From Eubacterium sp. 1001713B170207_170306_E7 (GTDB taxonomy: Bacteria; Bacillota; Clostridia; Eubacteriales; Eubacteriaceae): a DNA stretch of 64,000 nucleotides. The notes under the pieces were generated by a model, which was given only the letters and a program-made list of their open reading frames with translations, had not been told where the DNA came from and ran no database searches. The translations under genes were made by a program, and so were the position numbers. Shown one piece after another: positions 8,146 to 15,855 of the stretch. Position 1 is the first letter of the stretch. Every line of letters starts with the position of its first letter. Location of the stretch: the NCBI RefSeq assembly GCF_015547515.1, contig NZ_JADMVE010000002.1:1-64000 (forward strand). The letters run 5' to 3'.

Positions 8146-9198
8146 ATGGGACGAGTAAATAAAAAACAGGCCATGAGCTCCGCGGAACTGTCCGCGCTGT
8201 TTACCAGCATGTCGATGGTGCTGGATTCAGGCGTAACCGTGAACGACTGCCTGTCAATGATGGCGCAGGACGCAGAGGACAGCCGCTTTAAGCGCACACT
8301 GGAATTGGTCGAGAAGAATCTGCTGGAAGAATACTTCCTTTATAAAGCCATGGGAAAAACCGGCGGCTTTCCGGAATACGCGCTGGGCATGATCGAGGTC
8401 GGCGAGACCTCTGGCCGCCTGGCGGAGGTGCTGGCCTCTCTGGGCGATTACTACCTGCAGGAGGACAGCATCAAGAAACAAGCTAAGAGCGCGGTTTTAA
8501 GCCCGCTGCTGCTCATCGCCATGATGGCGGTGGTGGTCCTGTTTCTGGTGTACGCCATTATGCCGGTGTTTAAAGATGTATTCCGGCAGCTGGGGGTGGA
8601 CCTGAGCGGCGCCTCGGGCAACGCGCTGGCCTTTCAGGCCGGAAACGCCATCATGCTGGTGGTGGGCGTGGTGCTGGTTCTGCTGCTGGCCTGCGTGCTG
8701 TTCTATGTGTTCAGCCCGGCGGGCAAGCGGTTCTTTAATGGGCTGGCGGAGCGTTTTGTGGTGACACGGGATATTTTTTACCGGCTGGACGCGGCCCGCT
8801 TCATGGGCGCGCTGTCCATTCTCATGACCAGCGGCATCGCCATGGAGCAGGCCCTGGGGCTGGCCAGGCAGACGGTGTCGAGCCAGGTCTTTGGCCAGAA
8901 GATCGACGCCTGCATGGCGGCGGTCGAGCAGGGCGAGCCCTTTGAGGAGGCGGTGTTAAAAACCGGGCTGCTTAAAGGCGTCTATGCCAAGGTGCTCATG
9001 GGCGGCAGCAAGAGCGGCTCCCTGGACCGGGCCGCCGCGCACATTTCTAAAATTTATTTTGAGGAGGCCCAGGATAAGATCGACGGACTGATCGCGGTCA
9101 TCGAGCCGGCGCTGGTCTCGCTTTTATCCATCGCCATCGGCGCGGTCCTGGTCGCTATCCTGCTGCCGCTCATCGGCATCATGTCCAATATTGGCTGA
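8146..9198 (+). CDS. PilC/GspF-type inner-membrane platform protein
   Basis: The 350-residue protein has two GspF-type helical domains, each followed by membrane segments (about residues 120-150, 170-195 and 320-345). Characteristic parts are LEVGETSGRLAEVL-like text (IEVGETSGRLAEVLASL) in the first half and a second copy MGGSKSGSLDRAAAHI. PilC is the cytoplasmic-membrane platform on which pilin subunits are assembled and disassembled by PilB/PilT ATPases. GGGAGG is a strong ribosome binding site. It is shorter than the usual 400 residues of PilC, mainly at the N-terminus. Confidence 0.85.
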   Translation: MGRVNKKQAMSSAELSALFTSMSMVLDSGVTVNDCLSMMAQDAEDSRFKRTLELVEKNLLEEYFLYKAMGKTGGFPEYALGMIEVGETSGRLAEVLASLGDYYLQEDSIKKQAKSAVLSPLLLIAMMAVVVLFLVYAIMPVFKDVFRQLGVDLSGASGNALAFQAGNAIMLVVGVVLVLLLACVLFYVFSPAGKRFFNGLAERFVVTRDIFYRLDAARFMGALSILMTSGIAMEQALGLARQTVSSQVFGQKIDACMAAVEQGEPFEEAVLKTGLLKGVYAKVLMGGSKSGSLDRAAAHISKIYFEEAQDKIDGLIAVIEPALVSLLSIAIGAVLVAILLPLIGIMSNIG

Positions 9199-9228
9199 TG
9201 GGCTGCTCTGCGGAAAGAGGGAATATTC

Positions 9229-9534
9229 ATGGAAACAAAAAAGAATAAAATACATTTTCTGCCCTCGGTCATCATCTTTGCGCTCATCGTGCTCCTGGTA
9301 TGGCTGCTGTTTGGCCGGGCCACAGCCAGCATGGATACGGACGGCGGCCAGACGCTGGAAACAGCCCTTGAAAACTCAGCGGTGCTGTGCTATTCCCTGG
9401 AGGGCTTTTATCCGCCGAGCTTAGACTACCTGACGGAAAACTACGGCGTGGTGGTGGATCAGGAGCACTACATTGTCCACTACGATGCCTTCGCGTCCAA
9501 TATGATGCCGGACATCCGCGTGGTGCCGAAATAG
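9229..9534 (+). CDS. Small single-pass membrane protein in pilus-like operon
   Basis: This 101-residue protein has one membrane segment (about residues 12-30) after a basic N-terminus, then an extracellular part containing YPPSLDYLTENYGVVVD. The text ENSAVLCYSLEGFYPPSLDYL resembles regions seen in short pilin-like proteins of Firmicutes. There is no clear prepilin peptidase site. It sits between pilC-like and a DUF4860-like gene with short gaps and is probably a pseudopilin or assembly factor. Function is inferred from context only. Confidence 0.65.
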   Translation: METKKNKIHFLPSVIIFALIVLLVWLLFGRATASMDTDGGQTLETALENSAVLCYSLEGFYPPSLDYLTENYGVVVDQEHYIVHYDAFASNMMPDIRVVPK

Positions 9535-9548
9535 GAAAGGAGCCGCAT

Positions 9549-10061
9549 ATGTTTCATAACAAACAAAACGAGAGCATGCTGTCAACCTTTGTCCTGCCTA
9601 TTTCGCTGGTCTGTCTTTTCGCGCTGTCGGCGCTGGTGCTCACCTTTCTGGGCTCCGGCAGCTACAAGCACATCAAGGCCAACTACGATGCTACCTCCGA
9701 GGCCACTGTAGCGGTCTCCTACCTGAGTACCAAGGTGCGCCAGAATAACCGGGAAAACGCCATTACTGTGGTACCCGGTGCGGACAGCGACCGGCTGGAA
9801 ATTGTGGAAACCATCGGGGATAAGCTTTACTGGACGGTCATCTACTGCCAGGACGGCGTCCTGTACGAGAGCGCCTTTCTGGACGGACAGGCCGGAGGCG
9901 CTGAGGCCAACGCCATGCGCATCGCGGACCTCAGCGCCCTGCGGGTGAGCGCCGCCCAAAACGGGCTCCTGAGCTTCGAGGTGACCGGCAGGGACGGCGT
10001 GGTGCACGCCTTTTCCCAGAGTATCGTCGGTGCGGCCGTGGAAGCGGGTGATGCAGAATGA
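9549..10061 (+). CDS. DUF4860-like membrane protein
   Basis: This 170-residue protein has one N-terminal membrane segment (about residues 14-36) and an extracellular domain with LSTKVRQNN and LYWTVIYCQDGVLYES. It resembles DUF4860 proteins, which occur in pilus-like operons of Clostridia. The ATG at 9549 follows GGAAAGGAG; an open frame extends upstream through the previous gene but has no start signal. Its stop overlaps the next start by four bases (ATGA), so the two are translationally coupled. Confidence 0.65.
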   Translation: MFHNKQNESMLSTFVLPISLVCLFALSALVLTFLGSGSYKHIKANYDATSEATVAVSYLSTKVRQNNRENAITVVPGADSDRLEIVETIGDKLYWTVIYCQDGVLYESAFLDGQAGGAEANAMRIADLSALRVSAAQNGLLSFEVTGRDGVVHAFSQSIVGAAVEAGDAE

Positions 10062-10492
10062 AACAGCGCTTCAGATCATCAGGCTTTTTTGTGGAACTCA
10101 TCATCACCATTGTGTTCTTTGCTGTTGCCTGCTGTATCATTGTGCAGCTCTTTGCCAAGGCAGGCCTCGTGAGCAGCGAAGCCCTGGACCGGCGCAGTGC
10201 GGCGGCCCAATGCCAGACCCTGTGCGAGACCATCAAGGGCACCGGCAGTCTGGACAGCGTGCTGAAGGACGGCTGCTATGAAAAAACCAGCAGCGGCGTT
10301 CGTGTTTATTATGACCGGGACTGGCAGATGACGCCGGAGGCCACTGCGGTGTACAGCATCGCGGTGGACACGGAGACCGAGGCGCAGGCGGCCGGAAGTC
10401 TTGAGCGGCTGCGCTTCGAGGCCTTCAAAGGCAGCGGTTCCCTGTACGTTATGTCGGCCGCCCGGTATTTTGAAGCAGGGGAGGTGCAGTGA
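10058..10492 (+). CDS. Prepilin-like protein
   Basis: The 144-residue protein begins with a short basic leader followed by SGFFVELIITIVFFAVACC, which has the look of a type IV prepilin: a glycine cleavage point, a glutamate four residues later and a hydrophobic helix. The glutamate is at position 4 rather than the usual 5. The rest would be an extracellular pilin head with two cysteines that could form a disulfide. It overlaps both neighbours by a few bases. It is a pseudopilin candidate; a classic major pilin is not seen in the window. Confidence 0.7.
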   Translation: MKQRFRSSGFFVELIITIVFFAVACCIIVQLFAKAGLVSSEALDRRSAAAQCQTLCETIKGTGSLDSVLKDGCYEKTSSGVRVYYDRDWQMTPEATAVYSIAVDTETEAQAAGSLERLRFEAFKGSGSLYVMSAARYFEAGEVQ

Positions 10493-10935
10493 TGCGTAAA
10501 AACAAGCAGGGCATGAGCGTGGGTGTCGTGTCGCTCATTATGATTTTTGTGGTTTTTCTGCTCGTCAGTCTGGCGGTGCTGAGCCTGACCACCGCGTCGG
10601 CCAATGCGCGCATGGCTGACAAATCTCTGGCCATGCAGAACGCCTACTACGAGGCGGACGCAAAAGCCCAGGAGACGCTGGCCCAGATCGACGGCGTGCT
10701 GGTGGAAAGCGGTCCGGACGCCGCTGCCCTCAAGGCCCTGAACCGGGGCGTGGCCTACGAGCCGGAGACCGGCCTCATCCGCTTTGACACGAAGATCAGC
10801 GATACCGCCACGCTCAAAAGCGAGCTTCGGGTCGAGGGTAACCGTTTGGCTGTGATCCGCTGGCAGACCGTGACCGACGGCGAGTGGCAGACCGACAACA
10901 GCGCAAAGGATTTATGGAAGGGAGGCGCCGAGTAA
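10492..10935 (+). CDS. Single-pass membrane protein of pilus-like operon
   Basis: The 147-residue protein has a basic N-terminus (MRKNKQGMSVGVVSL), one membrane helix (about residues 11-33) and an extracellular domain. The layout is like PilX or other minor pilins, but the cleavage site is not standard. The ATG overlaps the TGA stop of the previous gene (TGATG) and has GAGGTG upstream, so translation is coupled. It ends directly before the PilT gene. No family is recognised with certainty. Confidence 0.65.
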   Translation: MRKNKQGMSVGVVSLIMIFVVFLLVSLAVLSLTTASANARMADKSLAMQNAYYEADAKAQETLAQIDGVLVESGPDAAALKALNRGVAYEPETGLIRFDTKISDTATLKSELRVEGNRLAVIRWQTVTDGEWQTDNSAKDLWKGGAE

Positions 10936-12003
10936 ATGGAATTACTGGATTATTTAGAGGAGTCTGTGGCCCGCAAGGCATCGGACATTTTCATCATCAC
11001 CAATTTTCCCTGCTCCTACCGCATCGACGGCAAGATCGTCCAGGGCGGAGGCGATGTGTTCACGCCCCAGGAGACCGAGCGCCTGATCCGCGAGATTTAC
11101 GGGCTGAGCGGCGGCCGCTCCATCGAGACCTTTGAGCAGAGCGGCGACGATGACTTCTCCTTTGCCCTGAAGGGCATCGGCCGTTTCAGAGCCAATGTGT
11201 ACCGCCAGCGCGGGACGCTGGCAGCGGTAATCCGGGTGGTTTCCTTCGGGCTGCCAGACCCGGCGGCGCTGTCCATACCGCAGACCGTGCTGGACCTCAG
11301 CCAGAAGAAGAACGGGCTGGTGCTGGTGACCGGGCCTGCGGGCAGCGGCAAATCCACGACGCTGGCCTGTATCATTGACAAGATCAACCACGAAAAGAGC
11401 GGCCACATCGTGACCATGGAGGACCCCATCGAGTATATCCACCGCCACAACCAGTGCATTGTGACCCAGCGGGAGATCCCCCACGATTCCCAGAGCTACG
11501 TGACAGCTCTGAAGGCGGTGCTCCGGCAGTCGCCGGACGTTATCCTGCTGGGCGAGCTGCGGGACCTTGAGACCATCGAGATCGCCATGACCGCAGCCGA
11601 GACCGGACAGCTGGTCTTTTCGACCCTGCACACCACCGGCACGGCCAATACCATCGACCGGATCATCGACGTGTTCTCCGCAAACCAGCAGCACCAGATA
11701 CGCACCCAGCTGTCCATGATCCTGCAGGCAGTGGTGTCCCAGCAGCTGGTGCCCACTGTGGACGGCAGCCTGACGCCGGCCTTTGAGATCATGCTTGTCA
11801 CGCCGGCCATCCGCAACATGATCCGGGACGGCAAGGTGCACCAGATCGACTCCGCCATTTTTTCCGGAACCAAGGACGGCATGTGCACCATGGATACCAG
11901 TCTGCTGGAGCTGTACCGGCAGGGCCGCATTACCGAGCAGACCGCGCTCATGTACAGCCAGAACCACGAAACCCTGGCCCAGAAGCTTAAGGCGGCCAAA
12001 TAA
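10936..12003 (+). CDS. pilT: PilT-type pilus retraction ATPase
   Basis: The 355-residue protein carries all the landmarks of a PilT hexameric ATPase: Walker A GPAGSGKST (133-141), Asp box MEDPIEYIH (about 161-169), Walker B DVILLGELRD (201-210), His box STLHTTGTA (about 229-237) and the C-terminal AIRNMIRDG motif, which is typical for PilT rather than PilB. In known systems PilT depolymerises pili. Here it is the only motor ATPase of the operon, which is unusual. It abuts the previous gene (stop TAA then ATG). No PilB gene is in the window. Confidence 0.9.
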   Translation: MELLDYLEESVARKASDIFIITNFPCSYRIDGKIVQGGGDVFTPQETERLIREIYGLSGGRSIETFEQSGDDDFSFALKGIGRFRANVYRQRGTLAAVIRVVSFGLPDPAALSIPQTVLDLSQKKNGLVLVTGPAGSGKSTTLACIIDKINHEKSGHIVTMEDPIEYIHRHNQCIVTQREIPHDSQSYVTALKAVLRQSPDVILLGELRDLETIEIAMTAAETGQLVFSTLHTTGTANTIDRIIDVFSANQQHQIRTQLSMILQAVVSQQLVPTVDGSLTPAFEIMLVTPAIRNMIRDGKVHQIDSAIFSGTKDGMCTMDTSLLELYRQGRITEQTALMYSQNHETLAQKLKAAK

Positions 12004-12008
12004 AAAAC

Positions 12009-12037
12009 TTTACTTTCAGAGCCTGGTTCGGTACAAT
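12009..12037 (+). promoter_or_regulatory. Promoter of the arsR-like gene
   Basis: TTTACT at 12009-12014 and TACAAT at 12032-12037 are 17 bases apart. The operator palindrome starts three bases after the -10 box. Confidence 0.65.
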
Positions 12038-12039
12038 AT

Positions 12040-12059
12040 ATATGAATGATCATTCATAT
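12040..12059. promoter_or_regulatory. SmtB/CadC-type operator palindrome
   Basis: ATATGAATGATCATTCATAT is a perfect 20-bp palindrome covering the transcription start. It matches the known operator form of ArsR/SmtB-family metal sensors (ATGAA-N6-TTCAT), so the regulator should repress its own gene. Confidence 0.8.
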
Positions 12060-12073
12060 GAAAGGAAAAATCC

Positions 12074-12436
12074 ATGATTGACAAAAACGGAATAGAGCGA
12101 TGTGATTTTGCCCACGCCCATGAAGATATTGTGCGAACCGTCATGGACCGCATGCCCGACGAGGAGACCCTGTACGACCTCGCCGAGCTGTTCAAGGTTT
12201 TCGGAGACTCCACGCGGGTCAAAATTCTGTGTGTGCTCTTTGAGGCCGAGATGTGCGTCTGTGATATCGCCGAGCTGCTGAGCATGAGCCAGTCCGCCAT
12301 CTCCCACCAGCTCCGGGTGCTCAAGCAGTCCAAGCTGGTCAAAAACCGGCGGGAGGGAAAAACGATTTTTTATTCTCTGGCTGATGAGCACGTCCGCGCC
12401 ATCTTTAACCAGGGAATGGAGCATATAATGGAATAG
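12074..12436 (+). CDS. ArsR/SmtB-family metal-responsive repressor
   Basis: The 120-residue protein has a winged helix-turn-helix with FGDSTRVKILCVLF, the metal-binding ELCVCD-like helix (AEMCVCDIAELL, about residues 57-68) and the recognition helix SQSAISHQLRVLKQ. The C-x-C pair in the alpha-3 helix and H14/H16 near the N-terminus are typical ligands in CadC/SmtB-like sensors of zinc, cadmium or lead. No exporter gene follows; the gene ends in its own terminator. Its only visible target in this window is its own promoter. Confidence 0.88.
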   Translation: MIDKNGIERCDFAHAHEDIVRTVMDRMPDEETLYDLAELFKVFGDSTRVKILCVLFEAEMCVCDIAELLSMSQSAISHQLRVLKQSKLVKNRREGKTIFYSLADEHVRAIFNQGMEHIME

Positions 12437-12444
12437 TCTAAAGG

Positions 12445-12471
12445 GTGGGGCGTGAAGCGCCCCGCTTTTTT
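12445..12471 (+). terminator. Intrinsic terminator after arsR-like gene
   Basis: GGGGCG / CGCCCC stem with TGAAG loop, followed by GCTTTTTT. Confidence 0.85.
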
Positions 12472-12584
12472 GTGGCAAAAGCCTGAGTCCGGGACGCTGC
12501 CGCCTGGTTTTGCGGCAATCCTGGCCGGGTCGGGCGCTGGTTTTGCGGGCTTTTAACTTTTTGAAAAAAATCGAAATTATTTTC

Positions 12585-12613
12585 TTGACAAATCCTGTAA
12601 AAAAAGCTAAAAT
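12585..12613 (+). promoter_or_regulatory. Promoter of tRNA-Gln
   Basis: TTGACA at 12585-12590 and TAAAAT at 12608-12613 are separated by 17 bases, about 30 bases before the tRNA. Confidence 0.8.
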
Positions 12614-12643
12614 AAATATCGTGCTCAGAACGGAGTACGTTGT

Positions 12644-12718
12644 AGGGGTGTCGCCAAGCGGTAAGGCAATGGACTCTGACTCCATCATTCGCAGGTTCGA
12701 ATCCTGCCACCCTTGCCA
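12644..12718 (+). tRNA. tRNA-Gln (anticodon CTG)
   Basis: The cloverleaf folds fully: 7-bp acceptor stem (AGGGGTG / CACCCTT, with one G-T pair), D arm with AAGCGGTAAGG, anticodon stem ATGGA / TCCAT with loop CTCTGAC giving anticodon CTG, and T arm GCAGGTTCGAATCCTGC. The 3' CCA is encoded. It reads CAG codons. Confidence 0.95.
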
Positions 12719-12730
12719 TTTTGTTTATCG

Positions 12731-12755
12731 GATCAGCATTGCTGATCTTTTTTAT
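12731..12755 (+). terminator. Intrinsic terminator after tRNA-Gln
   Basis: GATCAGC / GCTGATC stem with a three-base loop followed by a T run. Confidence 0.85.
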
Positions 12756-12828
12756 TTTTTGCACAGAAGTGTCAACCTTTAGCCGTGAATCTTATGGGAT
12801 CAGGCTTTTATTTCCCCGTGATCGGGCG

Positions 12829-12957
12829 TATAATATGGCCATTCTAAGAAACCGGAGGCGCTGCGGCTCCAGACCAGCGGTCATCCGGCTTTGACAGGGG
12901 GTGAGCGAAGGAAATGGGCAGATGTAAGATCAGCTTTAAAGCTGGTCTTTTTTTTAT
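12829..12957 (+). ncRNA. Candidate structured RNA or attenuator upstream of larE
   Basis: A TATAAT at 12829-12834 is followed by about 115 bases that fold well: CCGGA pairs with TCCGG and encloses CGCTG / CAGCG (about 12852-12888), and the stretch ends in the terminator GATCAGC-TTTAA-GCTGGTC plus eight T (12928-12957). A second TATAAT at 12971-12976 could start larE independently. This could be a small RNA, or a leader that controls larE by attenuation. It does not match any riboswitch consensus I know. Confidence 0.45.
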
Positions 12958-13008
12958 GGTCAGGAAAGCGTATAATAAGGGTATTAATGAAAATCAGGAG
13001 AAAAAAAG

Positions 13009-13824
13009 ATGAACACTTTAGATAAGGCATTGGCCGGCAAGCTGGACAGCCTGAAGGCTGTGATCCGGGAATACAACAAGCCCTGCATCGCTTTTTCCGG
13101 CGGCGTTGACAGCACCCTGCTGCTCCGGGTGGCTGTGGAAGCTCTGGGCAGCGCGGCAGTGCCCATGATCGTTAACGGCAGCATGCTGCCGCGGTCCGAG
13201 TTTGAGAGCGCCGAAGCGCTGGCCCAAAGCATGGGCGTCGATCTTTGTGTGCTGGACGTGGATGTGTTTTCAGTGCCGGAATTCGTAGAAAACGGCCCGA
13301 AACGCTGTTATTACTGTAAAAAGAATATCTTTACCCAGATCAAGGGACACGCCCAGGAGCTGGGCTGTGACGTGATTTTTGACGGCTCCAACCTGGACGA
13401 CCTGAACGATTACCGTCCTGGGCTTCAGGCGCTGGAGGAGATGATGGTGGTGAGCCCGCTCATAAAGGCGGGGCTGACCAAGCAGGAAATCCGGAGCTTG
13501 TCCGCCTGGTACGGGCTGCCCACAGCCGACAAGCCGGCCATGGCCTGTCTGGCGACCCGCATACCGGGCAGCGAGCCCATCACGCGGAAAAAGCTGCTGA
13601 TGGTGGAGCAGGGCGAGGAGTGCCTGAAGGTGCTTGGCCTGCGCCAGTACCGGCTGCGCTATATGGGCAGCGTGGCCAAAATCGAGTGCGCCGAGGCTGA
13701 TTTTGAGCGGCTCATGGGCCGTCGGCAGGAGCTGGTGGACAACCTGAAGGCCATTGGATTTAAGACGGTCACGCTGGACCTTTCAGGCTACCAGTGCGGC
13801 AGCATGAACGAGGTGAAAAAATGA
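13009..13824 (+). CDS. larE: LarE, ATP-dependent sulfur insertase of the nickel pincer cofactor
   Basis: The 271-residue protein has the PP-loop SGGVDST (about 30-36) used to adenylate the substrate's carboxylate. It then inserts sulfur into pyridinium-3,5-biscarboxylate mononucleotide. Cysteines C100 and C103 (RCYYCKK) and C180 (MACLATR) match the three-cysteine subgroup that binds a [4Fe-4S] cluster, rather than the subgroup that sacrifices one cysteine. It overlaps larB by four bases (ATGA). AGGAG precedes the start. Confidence 0.92.
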   Translation: MNTLDKALAGKLDSLKAVIREYNKPCIAFSGGVDSTLLLRVAVEALGSAAVPMIVNGSMLPRSEFESAEALAQSMGVDLCVLDVDVFSVPEFVENGPKRCYYCKKNIFTQIKGHAQELGCDVIFDGSNLDDLNDYRPGLQALEEMMVVSPLIKAGLTKQEIRSLSAWYGLPTADKPAMACLATRIPGSEPITRKKLLMVEQGEECLKVLGLRQYRLRYMGSVAKIECAEADFERLMGRRQELVDNLKAIGFKTVTLDLSGYQCGSMNEVKK

Positions 13825-14573
13825 ACGCTGAACAGCTGAAAACATTATTGACACAGGTGAAGAATGAGGACACCAGCGTCGAGGACGCACTGGAGCAGCT
13901 CAAGGAGCTGCCCTACCACGATCTCGAGTACGCCAAGGTCGATTACCACAGAGAGCTGCGCAATGGCTTTCCGGAGGTCATCTACAGCCCTGGCAAGAGT
14001 CTCAGCCAGATCCGCGGCATTGTGACAGACATGCTGGCCCGTACCACAGGCAATATTCTGGCCTCCCGCGCCAGCGAGGAAGTCTACGAGGCCATCCGTG
14101 AGCTGACGCCGGACGCGGTCTATTATAAGGAAGCCCGGTCAGTGGTGGTGAAGCGCGAGCCCTACCGCGTGTCTGAGGGCACCATCGCGGTGGTGTCGGC
14201 GGGTACCTCCGACATTCCGGTGGCAGAGGAGGCCGCGGTGACGGCGGAGGTCATGGGCAACCAGGTGCGGCGGCTGTACGACGTGGGCGTGGCTGGCATA
14301 CACCGGCTGCTGGACAACGTGGACGTCATCAACCAGGCCCGCGTCATCATCGTGGTGGCGGGCATGGAGGGCGCGCTGGCCAGCGTGGTAGGCGGCCTGA
14401 CGGACAAGCCAGTGGTGGCAGTGCCCACCAGTATTGGCTACGGCGCCAACTTCGGCGGCGTCTCAGCCCTGCTGGGCATGCTGACCTCCTGCGCCGGCGG
14501 CATCGGCGTGGTCAACATTGACAACGGCTTTGGAGCCGCCTGTCTGGCTTCAAAAATTAATCAACTGCAATAG
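13821..14573 (+). CDS. larB: LarB, pyridinium-3,5-biscarboxylic acid mononucleotide synthase
   Basis: The 250-residue protein is related to AIR carboxylase (PurE), which is clear in its C-terminal half with VSAGTSDIPVAEEA and AGMEGALASVVGGL. LarB carboxylates and hydrolyses nicotinate adenine dinucleotide to begin synthesis of the nickel pincer cofactor. The ATG at 13821 overlaps the larE stop and has GAGGTG upstream, which is preferred over an earlier in-frame start inside larE. It is eight bases before larC. Confidence 0.93.
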   Translation: MNAEQLKTLLTQVKNEDTSVEDALEQLKELPYHDLEYAKVDYHRELRNGFPEVIYSPGKSLSQIRGIVTDMLARTTGNILASRASEEVYEAIRELTPDAVYYKEARSVVVKREPYRVSEGTIAVVSAGTSDIPVAEEAAVTAEVMGNQVRRLYDVGVAGIHRLLDNVDVINQARVIIVVAGMEGALASVVGGLTDKPVVAVPTSIGYGANFGGVSALLGMLTSCAGGIGVVNIDNGFGAACLASKINQLQ

Positions 14574-14581
14574 GAGAAATC

Positions 14582-15736
14582 ATGAAAGTATTATATTTTG
14601 ACTGTTTTTCGGGCATCAGCGGCGACATGACGCTGGGCGCCTTTCTGGACATCGGTGCGGATCCCGCGCATCTGGAGCGTGAGCTCGCCAAGCTGGGCGT
14701 GCCGGGCTTTCATCTGGAAATTGAGAAAACCCAGAAGCGCGGCATCACCGGCACCAAGTGCCACGTGGTCATGGACCGCCACGAGCACGCCCACCGCCAT
14801 TTCAGCGATATTGTGGACATCATTGAGAGCAGCGGCCTGGACGAGGCGGTCAAAAAGACCGCGATCGCCATCTTCCGGCGTGTGGCCGAGGCTGAGGGCA
14901 AGGTACACGGCGTGCCCATGGACCAGGTACATTTCCACGAGGTGGGCGCAGTGGATTCCATTGTCGACATTGTAGGCGCGGCCATCTGCTTCCACGACAT
15001 TGCGCCCGACGTGGTTTACGGCTCCGCGGTGAACGCGGGTCAGGGCTTTGTGAAGTGCGCCCACGGCCTGCTGCCCGTGCCCGCGCCCGCCACGGCGGAG
15101 ATCATCGGTAAAACCGATTTTCCCATTTACGCGAAGGGCGTGGACGGCGAGTCCGCTACCCCGACGGGCATGGCCATTCTGGCAGAGCTGGCGGCCTATT
15201 CGGCCGGCTTTCCGCAGATGGCAGTGGACACCATCGGCTACGGCTTTGGCGACCGGGAGTTTGAGGTTCTGAACGGCCTGCGGCTTTTTGTGGGCCACAC
15301 GAACGATGAGGCCTGCGGGATTCTGGTCATGGAGACCAATATTGACGACATGACCGGAGAGACGGCCGGCTACGTGCTGGAGGGTCTCTTTGAGCAGGGC
15401 GTGCGCGATGCCTTTTACACGCCCATTTACATGAAGAAAAACCGGCCGGCCATCAAGCTGACCGTGATCTGCGACGCCGAAAAGGCTGAGGCGCTCACCC
15501 GCTACATCTTCGCCGAAACCAGCAGTATCGGCCTGCGCAAATACAAGGTGGACCGGGCTGTCATGCACCGGGAGATCGAGACAGTGGACACGCCCTACGG
15601 GCCGGTGCGCGTCAAGGCCTGCACCTACGACGGCATTGCCAAGCGCAGCCCGGAATACGAGGATCTGAAACGCATTGCCGCCGAAACCGGAAAATCCTTT
15701 ATGGAAATCGGAGCCGCTGTTTATAAATGTCTCTAA
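14582..15736 (+). CDS. larC: LarC, nickel insertase of the pincer cofactor
   Basis: The 384-residue protein begins YFDCFSGISGDM, which is characteristic of LarC, and carries a histidine-rich stretch (HEHAHRHFSD) near residue 62. LarC inserts nickel into the bisthiocarboxylate mononucleotide, using CTP. In Lactobacillus plantarum it is made by a programmed frameshift from two frames; here it is a single continuous frame. The enzyme that uses the cofactor, such as lactate racemase LarA, is not in the window, so it must be elsewhere. Confidence 0.93.
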   Translation: MKVLYFDCFSGISGDMTLGAFLDIGADPAHLERELAKLGVPGFHLEIEKTQKRGITGTKCHVVMDRHEHAHRHFSDIVDIIESSGLDEAVKKTAIAIFRRVAEAEGKVHGVPMDQVHFHEVGAVDSIVDIVGAAICFHDIAPDVVYGSAVNAGQGFVKCAHGLLPVPAPATAEIIGKTDFPIYAKGVDGESATPTGMAILAELAAYSAGFPQMAVDTIGYGFGDREFEVLNGLRLFVGHTNDEACGILVMETNIDDMTGETAGYVLEGLFEQGVRDAFYTPIYMKKNRPAIKLTVICDAEKAEALTRYIFAETSSIGLRKYKVDRAVMHREIETVDTPYGPVRVKACTYDGIAKRSPEYEDLKRIAAETGKSFMEIGAAVYKCL

Positions 15737-15773
15737 CGGGGTAAAATTAAACTGAATTTAAAGAACTCTGTGT

Positions 15774-15826
15774 TATAATGAAGTAACAGCAAACGGCTTG
15801 AAAAGGGATGCTGAAAGTCCCTTTTC
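15774..15826 (+). promoter_or_regulatory. Promoter and leader hairpin of the phasin-like gene
   Basis: TATAAT at 15774-15779 is followed by a 9-bp hairpin GAAAAGGGA / TCCCTTTTC (15800-15826) in the leader, about 30 bases before the start. The hairpin has no T run and may stabilise the message. Confidence 0.5.
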
Positions 15827-15855
15827 GCGGATTCCAAACATAAAGGAGAATTAAG

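Noticed and set aside
10954-11967. Minus-strand open frame of 337 codons opposite pilT
   Set aside because: pilT has every ATPase motif; the opposite frame has none and no start signal.
12841-12957. Match to a known riboswitch, SRP RNA or 6S RNA
   Set aside because: Compared from memory with the cobalamin, glycine, cyclic-di-GMP, fluoride, NiCo and THF consensus sequences and the small SRP RNA; none fits. It is therefore listed only as a candidate structured RNA.
12960-13008. ArsR-type operator in front of larE
   Set aside because: The promoter region of larE has no ATGAA-N6-TTCAT palindrome, so control of the nickel genes by the neighbouring ArsR protein is not supported.
14591-15568. Minus-strand open frame of 325 codons opposite larC
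   Set aside because: larC is certain; the opposite frame is rich in H, G, V and R and has no recognisable feature.
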